A stretch of 64,000 nucleotides of DNA, from NCBI GenBank assembly GCA_019022495.1, contig JAFEKR010000037.1, forward strand, positions 248,001-312,000, written 5' to 3'. The position numbers were made by a program, and so were the translations under genes. The stretch's first letter is position 1. Each line of letters begins with the position of its first letter. Below, in pieces: positions 10,270-21,050 of this stretch. Below the pieces are notes generated by a model. It worked only from the letters and a program-made list of their open reading frames with translations, was not told the DNA's origin and searched no databases. Source of the DNA: Epichloe hybrida. Lineage: Eukaryota > Ascomycota > Sordariomycetes > Hypocreales > Clavicipitaceae.

Positions 10270-11425
10270 TCAACCCCACGGCTTGGAAGCATTGTGGCGG
10301 AAGAATGGCTGGGGATCTTGTTCCCTCTTGTCTCCTCCAACTGCCTTCCACCAGACATCTGTGGTCCAACGGATGATTCGTTCAGCAGCACCTCGGGGCG
10401 TGGCGGCAGGACGGACGTCGAGATAGAACACGGGCTCGCCGCTGGGTTCGGGCTCGCCAGAATAGTAGTCAATGACGTAGCGAACCTGTTGTTGCTCACC
10501 GTTGACATGCCGGGAGACGTACCAATCGTGTCGGTCAAAAGGCATCTCGATACTGTTTCGCGCCATGTCAGCATCTCTGCTTTTACAAAACAAAGACACA
10601 CACGGAAAAAAAGAAAGAAAGAAAGAAAAGAGGGAAGACGTGTGCCTACGCAAACTTGGAGGGGTATATCCAGCCCAGCACCTGAAGCATCGTGGCCTTT
10701 GGCGTCAAGTCCTTGGGCCTGCCCTGGAAACGAATGAGACTGGGCTCAGGCCCGTCTCCATCCTTCCAGTTCCGCTCGAGCTCCTCGGGGGCATGAGCCT
10801 CGCCGCGCCGACAGATGCGCCACCCCTGATATAGGCCCTGAGCGAAGCGCTGCTCCCACCCCACGATCTCGGCCCAGGCGCCTTCGTTCAGGAAGTTGTG
10901 GACCGACACCATTGGCTCGACGGCTGCCATGTCGGTGTCTGTGTAGCCCTTTCGCAGCAGAGCGTTGTACATTTGCTGGGGAGAGGGATACTCCCATGTG
11001 CCGTCTCCGGAACCCTTGGGAATAGTCGACGCCTCTCGACTTGTGGGGAGCGCGACCGTCTGATTGGGGGCACGCTGCTGCGACAGATCGGGGAACATGT
11101 AGTTCAGTGGGTTGAGCTGCGACAACAACGATTTGGACTCATCGTCCGTGGTGCGAGCCTCCTCGCGGGGCGCGGGACATGGTGACGCTGTTGGGCCGCC
11201 CGGATTCCGAGGTTTTTTGTCGGGGTTTAGCGCGTCGAGCGTCTTTGTGTGCATGGGACACCCGGCCTAGATACAAAATTCCAGAGTCGTCAGTGATGAG
11301 GACGGCATTGCGCGAAGAATTGTTCCAAGGCTGCGTACGGGAGGTGGTCGATCGCCGGCGACGGGGGGGTGGTTGGTGGGCGTACGCGCGGCCGTGGGAG
11401 TAGGCTCAGCCCAGAACCAGCCCAT
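10270..11425 (-). CDS. Holocytochrome c-type synthase (cytochrome c/c1 heme lyase)
   Basis: Three exons on the complement (11425-11339, 11266-10650, 10552-10270) with introns of 72 and 97 bp encode 328 residues. The enzyme attaches heme covalently to apocytochrome c or c1 in the mitochondrial intermembrane space. Exon 1 starts MGWFWAEP, and the first splice completes a CPM heme-regulatory motif at residues 32-34; a second CP pair is at 59-60. The core has [11 protein letters not shown], then [10 protein letters not shown] with His152 aligning to the heme-ligand His of human HCCS (His154), then [17 protein letters not shown]. The last exon gives [21 protein letters not shown] and FYLDVRPA, all family landmarks. 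The second intron is placed so that PSKFA reads into IEMPFDRHD. Whether the substrate is cytochrome c or c1 is undecided. It shares a divergent promoter with the next gene. Confidence 0.9.
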
Positions 11426-11876
11426 GGCGAAGTCGAGAGAGTCGAGAGAGAGGATACGAACGTATACGCGAGGATGCTAGCTATGAGTCGCACGATGCGG
11501 AGCGCTTTGTCGAGAGGGTGGCTGTATTGGAAGTGAGGGTGAAAGAGGACGAGGAATGGGATGAGATGGGATGGGATGGGCGAGGAAATTTGCCATTACG
11601 GTATCTTATCGCACCAGACACCCAAAACCACCCCCCCCCCTTCCCCCCAGCACCTTACATGTATGTAACAAGGACGAACGAAGGACGAACGAAGAACGAA
11701 TCTCCTACGTCACTACTGCCACCGCACTGTGGGCACCCCCGGGCGTGCTAAAAGTGCCCGCACACGTCTGGCTGCTTCCAATAGCAACAACAGCAACCCT
11801 CGTCACAACTCCTTCTGCCGCCGAACATGGGCACGTCTTGCATACAGCGGCAGCCCAACCAAGATTCCGAGTCGTC
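11426..11876. promoter_or_regulatory. Bidirectional promoter between heme lyase and ABC1-like gene
   Basis: The two start codons face away from each other across 451 bp. The interval contains a GGGATGAGATGGGATGGGAT-type short repeat, a C-run with nine or more C around 11632-11645, and an ACGAACGAAGG tandem at about 11670-11700. Both flanking products are expected in mitochondria, so shared regulation is plausible but inferred. Confidence 0.5.
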
Positions 11877-14034
11877 ATGAGGTCCTGTTTCATAAGCTGC
11901 CACACTTGGCTTCGACCACTCCGACAAGCGACGGCCAATTCGACACCCCTCTTGCGACGTGCCGCGTCACGACTTCATCGTACAAGGCAAACACCCTCGA
12001 GGGGCGGCCCCAAGAATGGCTTTTCCCCGGGACGACTTGCTCTACGCGCTTCAGCCGGCGCGGCCGCATTGAGCGCTGGAGCTTTCGTCGAGCTCTCCAA
12101 GAAGGACAATGGCGGCTCAGACGAGACGGGAGAGCTGCGAATGCTGGAGGTCTCTCGCGAGGAGATGCGAGAAGCCGTCGGCGACAACGAACACGGACTG
12201 TACAAAGTTGCACACAAGATCATCATCCTTTTCGACGTGTACATGTGGGAGCCCATATGCACTGGAGTCCGATTCCTCCAGCTGGTGGTCATATTCGTGC
12301 CCGTCATCATCACAGTCCCCGCGATTTGGGTTGGCACACGACAGGCAGATCGCGACAACGAGAGAAGCGGGACGCTCTGGTGGTATGGGATTCTCGTCAA
12401 GGCAATGGAGCTGGCAGGCCCGGCCTTCATCAAGCTGGGCCAATGGGCAGCCTCTCGATCCGACATCTTCCCCAATGAGATGTGCGACACCATGTCCAAG
12501 CTTCACTCCAACGCACCCGCGCACTCGATGCACGCTACTCGCAAAACGGCCGAGGCAGCCTTCGGCGGACGCAACTTCAACGACATCTTTGACGAGTTTG
12601 ACGAGAAGCCTCTTGGAGTGGGGGCTATTGCGCAGGTGTACAAGGCAAAGCTCAAGCCCGAGCTCGCCATGTCCATGTCCAAGGGCCTCGGCGGCCGTGA
12701 AGAAAGTGAGGGCTTGACAGAAAACATGCGACGAAACGTGGACACGGTTCTCAAGAGCTCGCCGAAGCGTGTGCCATCCTCCTACGTGGCCGTCAAGGTG
12801 CTGCATCCCAAGGTCGAGAGAACGGTTCGGCGAGACCTCAGAATCATGGGCTTCTTCGCCTCGGTCCTCAACGCCATTCCGACGATTGAATGGCTCTCAC
12901 TCCCCGATGAGGTCAGCCAGTTTGGCGAAATGATGAAGCTCCAGCTCGACCTGCGCATCGAGGCTGCCAACCTCGAAACCTTCCGCCGCAACTTCAAGGA
13001 CCGCTCCACCGCCTCCTTCCCCTATCCCTACACCGACTTCACCACGCGCAACGTGCTCATTGAGGAGTTCGCCCAGGGCATCCCTCTCGCCGCCTTCATG
13101 GAGAACGGCGGCGGCGTGTTTCAGCATGACATTGCCGACGAGGGCCTCGACGCCTTTCTTCGCATGCTCCTCCTCGACAACTTCGTGCACGCAGACCTCC
13201 ACCCGGGCAACATCATGGTGCGCTTCTACCAAGCCGCCCAGCCGGAGCTCCGGATAGCCAAGTCCAAGAGACCCGACACCAACGCGCACAACAACGACGC
13301 CGACGTCACGGAGCAAGTCCTCGAGCGTCTGCGGCCGTACCGCCACCGCGCCGACAAGGCCGCCTGGGAAGCAGAGCTCGCCAAGATCGACACCGAGGGG
13401 TACCGCCCCCAGCTCATCTTCATCGACACGGGGCTCGTGACGGAGCTTAACGCCACGAACCGCGCCAACTTCCTAGACCTGTTCCGCGCCGTGGCGGAAT
13501 TCGACGGCTACAAGGCCGGCCACCTCATGTGCGAGCGCTGCCGCCAGCCCGAGGCCGTCCTCGACAAGGAAGTCTTTGCGCTCAAGATGCAGCATCTCGT
13601 CCTGGGCGTCAAGTCACGAACCCTCGCGCTGGGCAGCGTCAAGATCGGCGACATACTCCAACGAGTCCTCTCCATGGTGCGCAACCACCACGTCCGCATG
13701 GAGGGAGACTTTGTCAACGTCGTCATCAGCATCCTCCTCCTCGAGGGCATAGGGCGGAGTCTCAACCCCGACGTCGACCTCCTCAGTACCTCGTTGCCCA
13801 TCCTGCGACAGCTCGGCGCCCAGTCTGGCGCGAGCATGGCGCGCGGCGGCGACTTTTCCATGATCCTCGTCTGGGCGGGGCTCGAGGCCAGAAAGTTTCT
13901 GCAGGCGAGCGTGGACGATGTACGTTGATTTGGCTTCCCTCTCATTTCATGTGCCGCCACGGCCGGGCTTGTGCTAATCTACTTTACAGGTTGAGCGATG
14001 CGTCAAGTATGATTTGTTGTCGCCGAATGTATAG
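11877..14034 (+). CDS. Mitochondrial ABC1/UbiB (ADCK) atypical kinase-like protein, Cqd1/ADCK2-like
   Basis: Two exons (11877-13919, 13990-14034) with a 70-bp intron encode 695 residues. The last exon changes the end from a stop right after VDDVR to VERCVKYDLLSPNV. The chosen ATG begins an Arg/Ser-rich, acid-poor stretch (MRSCFISCHTWLRPLRQ) typical of a mitochondrial presequence; the upstream open frame has no good start. A hydrophobic segment lies near residues 132-157. UbiB hallmarks follow in order: FIKLGQWAASRSD (the KxGQ motif, about 185), LGVGAIAQVYKA (Ala-rich loop, about 246), VAVKVLHP (about 306), LHADLHPGNIMV catalytic loop (about 437) and FIDTGLV (DFG position, about 515). Relatives tune coenzyme Q distribution or synthesis. 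The Cqd1/ADCK2 subgroup is inferred from the WAASRSD sequence and overall layout. Confidence 0.9.
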
Positions 14035-14572
14035 TGTTTACGGGACGCGGCGTTTGCTTTTTTTTCATGATGTAGTAATGACGGGAGCCAGCAGCTTATT
14101 TTGCAAGAGGATTTATTTTCTCATATCCTCACGGGGATGAGAGCGCTGGACCAGGGATCTAGGGGGTCGGGAGGCGTCTTAAAGGGACCTATTTGGAAAT
14201 AAATGCACGAGGCGTGGACTGGGCACCGACATGCACGTAATTTAGTAGTGCGGGACACATCGGCACGCACAAGCCGGTAGGTAGTCGGAGTAAGTCATCA
14301 GTCATTAAGAGTGTATACTATGTTGTCCTTTCAAGATACAGCGCCGTTGCTGAAGAAGAAATAGAAAAAAAAGGGGGGAAGGGAAGATGGGAGACCTTGG
14401 ATCTACCGTGTCCTGTCCGAAAGTGAAGCAAATAATGGCCTTTTGTCTAAGCTCCAATCATGTCCGCGGGGTGGTTATGTAACGACGACGAGGCTCTCGT
14501 AAGGGCTACTTGGGGTGATATCTTCTTTTGTTCCATGTCTGTGTGGTGTGCGGCGCATGGTGTGCAAGTTTT
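14035..14572. other. Convergent intergenic region
   Basis: A 538-bp interval between the 3' ends of the ABC1-like and TCO89-like genes, presumably their 3' untranslated regions and terminators. T-rich (14060) and A/G-rich (14355-14385) tracts are visible. Nothing else recognised. Confidence 0.4.
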
Positions 14573-16390
14573 CTAGTCAGTGCTGGCGCTTAGATCCATC
14601 GACTTTTCCCATAGGTTTCGTAGCAAGGCGTCGGTTCCATCTTGCTCGTCTGCTGCAACCAAGCTTGCTCCGCTGAGTCGTTCGTCCAGCCCCCGGCTGA
14701 CGTCGTCTCCCTCGAAGCTGGAACCAGCTCCATTGGTTGTTCTTACTGAGCCGCCGCCAGTCTTGCGTGCCATCGGGCGAGGATCGTGAGGATCGGGCAT
14801 GCTGACGTTCCGCGTGTGGCGAGCATTCGCGTCCACGGCATGCCCGTGCTTGCCGCCATTGACGGCTCTGGTGTGTGTTTGCGGTATCCTTCGCGTCTTG
14901 TCTATGCCCGGGAGGCGGCTGAGACGGTCGAGTGACCGGGCGGCGGGGTTCTGGTATCTTCGGACCACGAGGTACTCCATCCCTGTCCTCTCCAGAAGCT
15001 TACTGATGCGAGGATCGCGACTGTTTCCCCCGTCGTAGCCGGGCCCGCCAACTCCGATCAGGGGGCTCGCTCCGACCACCCGGCCGCCCCCGGACAAGCC
15101 CTGACCGGGTTCCAAGACAGAACTGGCCCGCTGCAGGTTCAATTTCTGCTGGGTTCGTGATGTTTCCGCGAGAGGAGCCGCCGCCCGTCTGCCTGGTTTT
15201 GGAACCAATGCGCTCGTGTCCACTTCACTTGGTGCTCGTGTTCTTGGTTCCGACGATCTCTTGAGAGACTGGTCCAAATCGGCCATGGATTTGGGTCTTC
15301 GAGGCAGCTCATCTGATCTTTGGATTGTGCTGTGGTTGGGCTGCCGATAAAATGAACCGAGGCTGGTCAGGCCAGATCCGGGGGTGTCGACGAATCGTGA
15401 AACCAGCTCGTCTGAATTGCTGCCCGTCAAGGGGGTTGTTACAGTGCGATGGGTCGAGCTGACGGATCTGGCCAACTGGCCGGGCGCGCCCTTGGCAAGG
15501 TCTGCAGTCATCTGGGGTGGTGCACCGTGTGAGGGGGCTCGTTGCAAGAGCCGAGAAGTGATGTACTCCTTGTGCTGTGACGACAGTGACGACGGTGACG
15601 CGGATTGCTGTTGCTGGGTGTGGGAAGCAGCGCTGGGGGTCGTGGGCTGAGAATTCCCTGTGCTTGGCTCGTGTCGCAGCGAAGACTGCGCGCTGCCGTT
15701 GGTGAGCGAGCCTTTCCGAGACAGATACGGCGAATTGGAGCCGCTGGCATCAACCCATTCGTCTTCCTGATCGTCGCTACCAAGATCGAAATGCACCTGG
15801 GTTTTGCTGCTGCACGTCTTGGGTGTGTGGCGATGTATGCCGGTTCCGCTCGACGTCCGCTTGAGCTTGTCCGAGGATCGGGTTCGCTTGCCGACCTCTA
15901 CGTGGGAGCGATTGCGCTTCAGGCTCGTGGGCGACAGGCTCTTGGGAAGGTTGGCCGAGGACGATTGGCGGGCAAGCTTGACTTCGCTGGTAGCTCTGCG
16001 GTGCGGCGGTCGCTCAACCTCGGTGGGCGAGGCCGGTATTGACGTCTGTCGTCGAAGTAGCTTGGGTGGTTGGCCGTGGGCGCTGGTATGCGCGTGCGCG
16101 TGCTGTTTGTGGAAAGCTTTGGTGGAAGGGACGCGCGCGGTGAGGCGGCCGACGTGGTGGTGATGCTTCTGATGCGTCTGATGCGTCTGATGTGTCTGAT
16201 GAGTCTGGTGCGTCGGATGAGTCTGGTGCGTCTGGTGCGTCGGATGAGTCTTGGTGCGATGTTGGTGGGACGGATTTCCCGAGGTATTTGTGGTGTCGCT
16301 CTGAGAATCGTTGTCGCGGTCATCGAGGGGCGGTCGCTTTGATTGGCCACTCGATGATGCGTTGTCCAGGTCCCTGTTGTCTCGAGGCAT
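14573..16390 (-). CDS. Low-complexity protein resembling fungal TORC1 subunit Tco89
   Basis: An intronless frame of 605 codons from the ATG at 16390. Near the N-terminus is a tandem His-Thr-Gln/Pro tract (residues about 48-78), encoded by the CTGATGCGT-type trinucleotide-multiple repeat at 16160-16260. After it come Arg/Ser-rich segments that look like phosphorylation targets (LLRRQTS, LKRNRSH, GKRTRSS). A stretch VHFDLGSDDQEDEWVDAS followed by GSNSPYLSRKGS, and a C-terminal RISKLLERTGMEYLVVRRY, read as conserved islands. These match my memory of Pezizomycotina proteins with the TCO89 domain, a TORC1 component at the vacuole, but I cannot verify this here. Little else suggests structure. It is divergent from the GNAT gene. 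Confidence 0.7.
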   Translation of the reverse strand: MPRDNRDLDNASSSGQSKRPPLDDRDNDSQSDTTNTSGNPSHQHRTKTHPTHQTHQTHPTHQTHQTHQTHQTHQKHHHHVGRLTARVPSTKAFHKQHAHAHTSAHGQPPKLLRRQTSIPASPTEVERPPHRRATSEVKLARQSSSANLPKSLSPTSLKRNRSHVEVGKRTRSSDKLKRTSSGTGIHRHTPKTCSSKTQVHFDLGSDDQEDEWVDASGSNSPYLSRKGSLTNGSAQSSLRHEPSTGNSQPTTPSAASHTQQQQSASPSSLSSQHKEYITSRLLQRAPSHGAPPQMTADLAKGAPGQLARSVSSTHRTVTTPLTGSNSDELVSRFVDTPGSGLTSLGSFYRQPNHSTIQRSDELPRRPKSMADLDQSLKRSSEPRTRAPSEVDTSALVPKPGRRAAAPLAETSRTQQKLNLQRASSVLEPGQGLSGGGRVVGASPLIGVGGPGYDGGNSRDPRISKLLERTGMEYLVVRRYQNPAARSLDRLSRLPGIDKTRRIPQTHTRAVNGGKHGHAVDANARHTRNVSMPDPHDPRPMARKTGGGSVRTTNGAGSSFEGDDVSRGLDERLSGASLVAADEQDGTDALLRNLWEKSMDLSASTD

Positions 16391-17455
16391 GGCGGCGGCG
16401 TCGTGCTTATTACTTTGGGCGGCGAGCTGCGAGCTGGGAGTGTGTCGTACTACAGCTGGCTGTCTCTGTCAGCCTCGAGTGTAACGGGGGTGGATGACGA
16501 TGACAGCTGGAAGCGGCGTGGTGCAGACTTGATTGATACGACTGTCGATGCGATTGATGCGATTGATTCGGTTGATTCGATTGATTCGATTGATTCCTCA
16601 AAGGTTTCCGAGGCTCGGGTGCCAATGGCGATGCCGGACACGTGTGACCGTCACGTCGGAAGAAAATGTCAATTGCCCCAACAACGGCGACAATGGCAGT
16701 TGTTGAGAACAGTCAGAATAGCGGTGACGGGACAATCAGCAGCCGTCGACAATGTTAATATAGGGTGAGCCGGAAACGGAGCGCAACGTGGTGGGGTCGC
16801 TGAAGCGGGTTTTCGTTCTTTTGCTAACGGGTGGTGTGACATGTGACTCGTGCAGTGGGTGATGTAGTAAATTATAAATTATACATTTATTTACTCTATA
16901 CGGATCCGTATAAAAAATATATATATACTTTATCATGCACATTACGTCCTCTGCAAACACCCTGTTTGATAATTATGCGGCCAGAGGCAAGATGCCACTG
17001 ACCTGATGTCCCACATGTCATTAAGACTACGGGACGGCCGACCTCGGCGTGTGAGGTTATTTGTTGTTAGGGAACGGGCCTGGCTGGAAAGCCATATGAT
17101 TCGTGTCATTTTGGAGGTGAGTCGCCATGTTGTATGACAAAGCATCTGCATGGCACAGTGTGTATTATAGGGAGGGGCACGGTTCCTCTAGTCACATGAT
17201 GTCCTCGGTGCAGCACGAAGACGAAAACCTAGAATTAACTTTCCTCTAGTTCCACCAGTCAATGATAGCCCGATTGCGCCTTCGACGATGAGAAGTGAAT
17301 CCTTGGATACTCACATTCTCACATTCTCACATTCTCACATTCTCACATTCTCACATTCTCACATTCTCACATTCTCACATTCTCACATTCTCACATTCTC
17401 ACATTCTCACATTCTCACATTCTCACATTCTCAGCCTCAAAGCCCCGACATCGCC
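16391..17455. other. Divergent intergenic region (TCO89-like / GNAT)
   Basis: About 1 kb shared by two divergent genes. It contains an imperfect GATTGATTC repeat at about 16530-16597, an AT-rich core at 16860-16935 with the palindrome TACGGATCCGTA, and at its right end the octamer array listed separately. No coding region recognised. Confidence 0.5.
17311..17433. repeat. Octamer tandem array (TCACATTC)n, about 15 copies
   Basis: A near-perfect 8-bp tandem repeat of 123 bp ending 22 bp before the GNAT start codon. All copies I checked are identical, which implies recent expansion or ongoing homogenisation. It lies in the presumed 5' leader. The unit is not a multiple of three, so the open frame running through it gives an 8-residue repeat that is a by-product. 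Confidence 0.95.
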
Positions 17456-18372
17456 ATGGCTAAACCCGCCTTTGACATCGTCACCCCCCTCGTGGACGAC
17501 GCACATGTCATTTCCGACATCCACCTCGGTGCCATGAAAAGCAACCTTCTCACTCATGCCCAGTTCCCCAGTCCCCAGGCCTTGGACTTCTTCCACGGCT
17601 GGATTACCAAAAACACTATAGAGCACCTTCACGACACAGATAAGGGGGTGTTGATAGCGCGGGATCCCGCAACGGGTGCAGTCGCCAGTTTCATCAAGTG
17701 GTTGGAGTATGGAACTGGAGGGGAAGTTTCACCACCACCTTCCACGAGGACGGTCGAGGACGAGTGGCCGGAATTTTGCGGGAGAGATGTCCTGGACGAT
17801 TATACGAACATCGCAGCTGATGCGAGAAAAAGAATCCTGGGTGAGAGGGCATACTTTCGTAAGTTTCCGTCCTCCATCATGTAGTGCCTGTTTCCTGCTT
17901 GCCATCATGTTGCGCCATGCATCCGAGCTTCTGCCGATGCTGTTGTCGTCGAAACTTCTGAGAGACGTCGAACTCGAAACGAGATTTGTCGTATCATTGC
18001 GTGTTTGTGTATCCTACCGCACGCACGGCTGCAGCATATTCTCACTGGACTTGGGCGGCACCGCAGTAGACTTGGGCGCAATCTCGCTGAAACTACTTTT
18101 CAGATGTCACGTTTCTGTGCACACATCTCAAATGGGGCGGTAGAGGCGCCGCGTCAGCCCTGCTGAGGGAGCTGGAAGGCATGGCGGCAGTGACGGACAA
18201 GGCCATCATCTTGGAGGCAGTCATGCCTGCTGTACCGCTTTATAAACGATTGGGCTTCGAGGCCAGGCAACGGTTGCAGCTGATGCTCCCGCCGCGCGGG
18301 TCGAAGGACCGAACGGAGCCATACTTGGAAGAAAGCATGCTCTGGACGCCGCCGTCGCTGGAAATGGCATGA
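17456..18372 (+). CDS. GNAT-family N-acetyltransferase
   Basis: Exons 17456-17858 and 18104-18372 give 223 residues. The donor CGTAAGT sits after AYF, and the acceptor CAG precedes codons for VTFLCTHLKWGGRGAAS, which is the acetyl-CoA binding loop (residues about 136-152). A later VPLYKRLGFEARQRL is the typical GNAT motif B end. Such enzymes acetylate an amine of a small molecule or peptide; the substrate cannot be predicted. The intron would be 245 bp, long for this genome, so a small extra exon inside it is possible; the two halves read smoothly without one. The start at 17456 (MAKPAFDIV) is the first ATG after the octamer array; an open frame through the array adds only repeat-derived residues. 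Confidence 0.85.
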
Positions 18373-19023
18373 GAGGCAGGGTCTCGGTGAAGCTCGTGAA
18401 GAAACTCCATCTTCAATACACATGAGCATGCTTATCGTAGCTGGGTAAGTACCAAGCCTACCTGTTCCATTGCTGCACCAGGCAGGAGGACGGCAGCATA
18501 CAATGATGCAATGATAAACCAAGCAAAGTGCAGGCAGACCCCGACCTTGGGCATCTGAGAAGTTGCCTGATTGGGAGACGAAAAACTGCAGAACCAGCAT
18601 TGCCCAGTCCAATGCTCCCCCTGTTTTTATTTGTCGAATCTAATAACAGCCGCAATCGGCTAGCTGTACATGCGTAATACGCAGTAAGGAGCATGTGATG
18701 TCCATGACATATTCCCGAAAGACAGACTTATGCTGACCCCATGTTGGAAGATACCTGGCACACACTTGATAAGTCAGTTTGGTCACGGTGGAGATAACTG
18801 CAAAAGGAGAAGCCCCGGCAGTAGCGGTTCTCAGAGTCAGTAAAGTTGCCGAGGTGAGCTTTTTTTGAATCTTGCATAAACGCCCTGCATACTGCGATTT
18901 TTTGCATTGGTAGACAAGTCAAAAGAGAGAAATAAGAAGGCAGCCAAAAATATTCACGAGCAATATAAATCATGCCTCCTTGTGATTGATTTTGGCTTAG
19001 AAATGGCATCATCCTCCCGAAAT
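18373..19023. other. Convergent intergenic region (GNAT / cytochrome b561)
   Basis: 650 bp between two 3' ends. Sequence is of mixed composition with short frames only. Presumed 3' untranslated regions; nothing else seen. Confidence 0.4.
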
Positions 19024-19917
19024 TCAATCAGAAGCCTGAGACTCACTCAGGGCGGGCCTCCTCACGCCAAACCCCAACTTCTGCTTCTGAATCCTCGGGA
19101 ACACCCCGATCACAACCACCACAGAGGCCAGCACCACGCCCCAGACACTGATGCCCAGCACATTCACCACGTAGTCCGTCTCCATGGCAGTGCACACGGC
19201 CGTCAAGAGCAGCACAAGGACTATGTACCCACTGAACCGGTGATACTTGTACAGCTTCTTCGCCTTGTCCACGCCCCCGTACAGTCCGGGCGTCAACCAC
19301 ATGGTGAAGCCAACAGCATACTGCACCACAATCAACAGCAACGTGATGAATCCGACGTAGGCGTGTGCGGAGTGGAAATGAGGCCCGTTGCTGCGAGCCT
19401 TGTTGACCTCGATGATGACTACGCCCGTCACAAGGGCGGCGAAGGCGACGAGGTTAAGCGCCGCGTGGACAAGCTGTCCGGTGCGTTTCTGGTGAGGCGT
19501 CTCGGTAGGCTGGAGGACGAGAATGGCGTGGACGAGGGTGAAGACGGCGATGGACATGGCGATGGGGTGGCCTGAGAAGAGAATGACGGGCTTCAAGAGG
19601 ATGTGTACCCAGATGTTGACACAGAGGAGAAGGACGCCCAGCTCGGCGATGATGCCGGTTCCTACAAGGACAGGGGAAAGCAAGAAGTGTCAGCTGCTGC
19701 AGCACGACGTGTCCCCTCCGTCTCACGGTCTCATGGTCTCATGGTCTCATGGTCTCATGGTGCAAAACGTACCGATGACAAAACTCCTCATTATGGACGC
19801 GCCTTCGGGCAAAATAGCGTCGCCGGGATTCCCGAGAAGCGGCTCCGTCTCAGAACGACGATGCCCGAGAGACTCGCGTGCCGGCGCATCCCCTGGGAGC
19901 CCCGTTGCGCTGGCCAT
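19024..19917 (-). CDS. Cytochrome b561-domain membrane protein
   Basis: Exons 19917-19773 and 19661-19024, joined across a 111-bp intron, encode 260 residues. The splice joins SFVIG to TGIIAELGV. Residues 1-45 are polar and cytosolic-looking (MASATGLPGDAPARES). Six hydrophobic helices follow, with candidate heme-ligand histidines in FSGHPIAM, LVHAALN, HSAHAYVG and YKYHRFSGY. This is the b561 pattern of transmembrane electron transfer, classically from ascorbate to ferric iron or monodehydroascorbate; no DOMON or other extra domain is attached. The target membrane is not evident, although the family usually sits in vacuole, vesicle or plasma membranes. The internal ATG 22 bp upstream of the splice acceptor is inside the intron and not a start. 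The intron carries an octamer repeat. Confidence 0.88.
19721..19762. repeat. Octamer tandem repeat (GGTCTCAT)n inside b561 intron
   Basis: About five copies of an 8-bp unit, the first with one C/T difference, lying wholly in the single intron and ending 7 bp before the donor site. It is unrelated in sequence to the TCACATTC array but equal in period. Confidence 0.9.
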
Positions 19918-21050
19918 GGTCGAGTTTATATCTCGGATGGCGGAAAAGGAAGGGACAAAAGTTGCGTGAGCCACGGGCACGAAGAAAGTTAAAAAGGCTT
20001 TGGTTGTGCGCCGCGCGTCTAGAGCAGACGTCGTCGCCAACTTTGAGGGAAAGCTTGGACCAGGGCTTGTGGAGAAGGAGGAGGAGGGGTACGCCACTGT
20101 AGATGGTAGATGAGGTGAATTCTTCTCGCGGTGATGAGTTGATGGGAGGGAGGATGGTGGATATTTAACGGGGCGGAGATGAGGCTGATGTGGTGTTTCT
20201 TTCTTCCTCTTCGTTTTATTAGGTGGTCGGGCCCGTGACAGCTCAGTCTGATTCTGAGGCAATCCGTAGCACAGTGATGATGATGATGTTTCTATGACGA
20301 TTTGAGCTTACTTTTGCTGGGGCTGTGACTGGCTGGAGCTGTGACTGGCTGGTGACTGGCTGGTGACTTGGCTGGTGACTGGCTGGTGCTGCATTGCACG
20401 AGAAAAGAGGCGCAGCCGACTGGCCACTAATTTTTGCGTAATCCGTACATAATCTCGTCTGCCTGTCGCACAGGAGATGTCAACATATGTACGGATTGCG
20501 GACTACGGATTACATATTTACACATTGAACAGCCAAGCCGGGATCTGAAATGATTGCTACAGCGAGATGCACAGGCATTCACGCCATCATGCAAAGCAAA
20601 AAAAAACAGCAGTGTGCCTGATGCAGTCTCTGCTGGCTTCGAATTCGTTGGAGAAATGCATGTGCATGAGGGAGGACAATTTCTCACATGTTTCTCTCAT
20701 GTTTCTCAGGGGGAAAGGGAAAGGGGAAGGAAAAGTGCAAAGAAGATGTCGAACCGGGGCGCACGGTCCAACTTTAAATCGACAAGCTAATGACGACTTG
20801 TCCCACACAACACGTCTCCTGGCAGACAACTCCTGCAACCACATCCACATCAAACGACAGCACCTTGCCAAATTGCTCCCTCGCGCCAGGCAAAGCTCAG
20901 AAAACGAATCCATCGCCCCCAGAAGAGAGGCCTTCTCACGTGCTTCAAGAGAACAACCGAAGGCGCCCATCCGGTTTTTTTTTTCCCCCACGAGGGCAGC
21001 TCCGACATCGATGAGCTACGAGTCCGCCATTGCCCCTCCTCCCTCCCACC
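19918..21050. other. Divergent intergenic region (b561 / ankyrin-DIL)
   Basis: About 1.1 kb with promoters for both genes. It contains an 11-bp imperfect repeat of TGACTGGCTGG at 20325-20393, several TACGGATT-type motifs at 20439-20515, A-runs and a T-run near 20980. No coding region recognised. Confidence 0.5.
20325..20393. repeat. Imperfect 11-bp tandem repeat (TGACTGGCTGG)n
   Basis: Roughly six degenerate copies with one-base length changes, in the promoter interval between the b561 and ankyrin-DIL genes. Confidence 0.8.

Noticed and set aside
11571..11876. Extended N-terminus of the ABC1-like protein from an ATG at 11571
   Set aside because: The added 102 residues are composition-driven (Pro run from a C-tract) and would bury the mitochondrial presequence starting at 11877.
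17311..17433. Regular array that could be mistaken for a CRISPR or coding repeat
   Set aside because: The units are 8 bp and contiguous with no spacers, the host is a fungus, and the repeated peptide is only a consequence of an 8-bp unit read in triplets.
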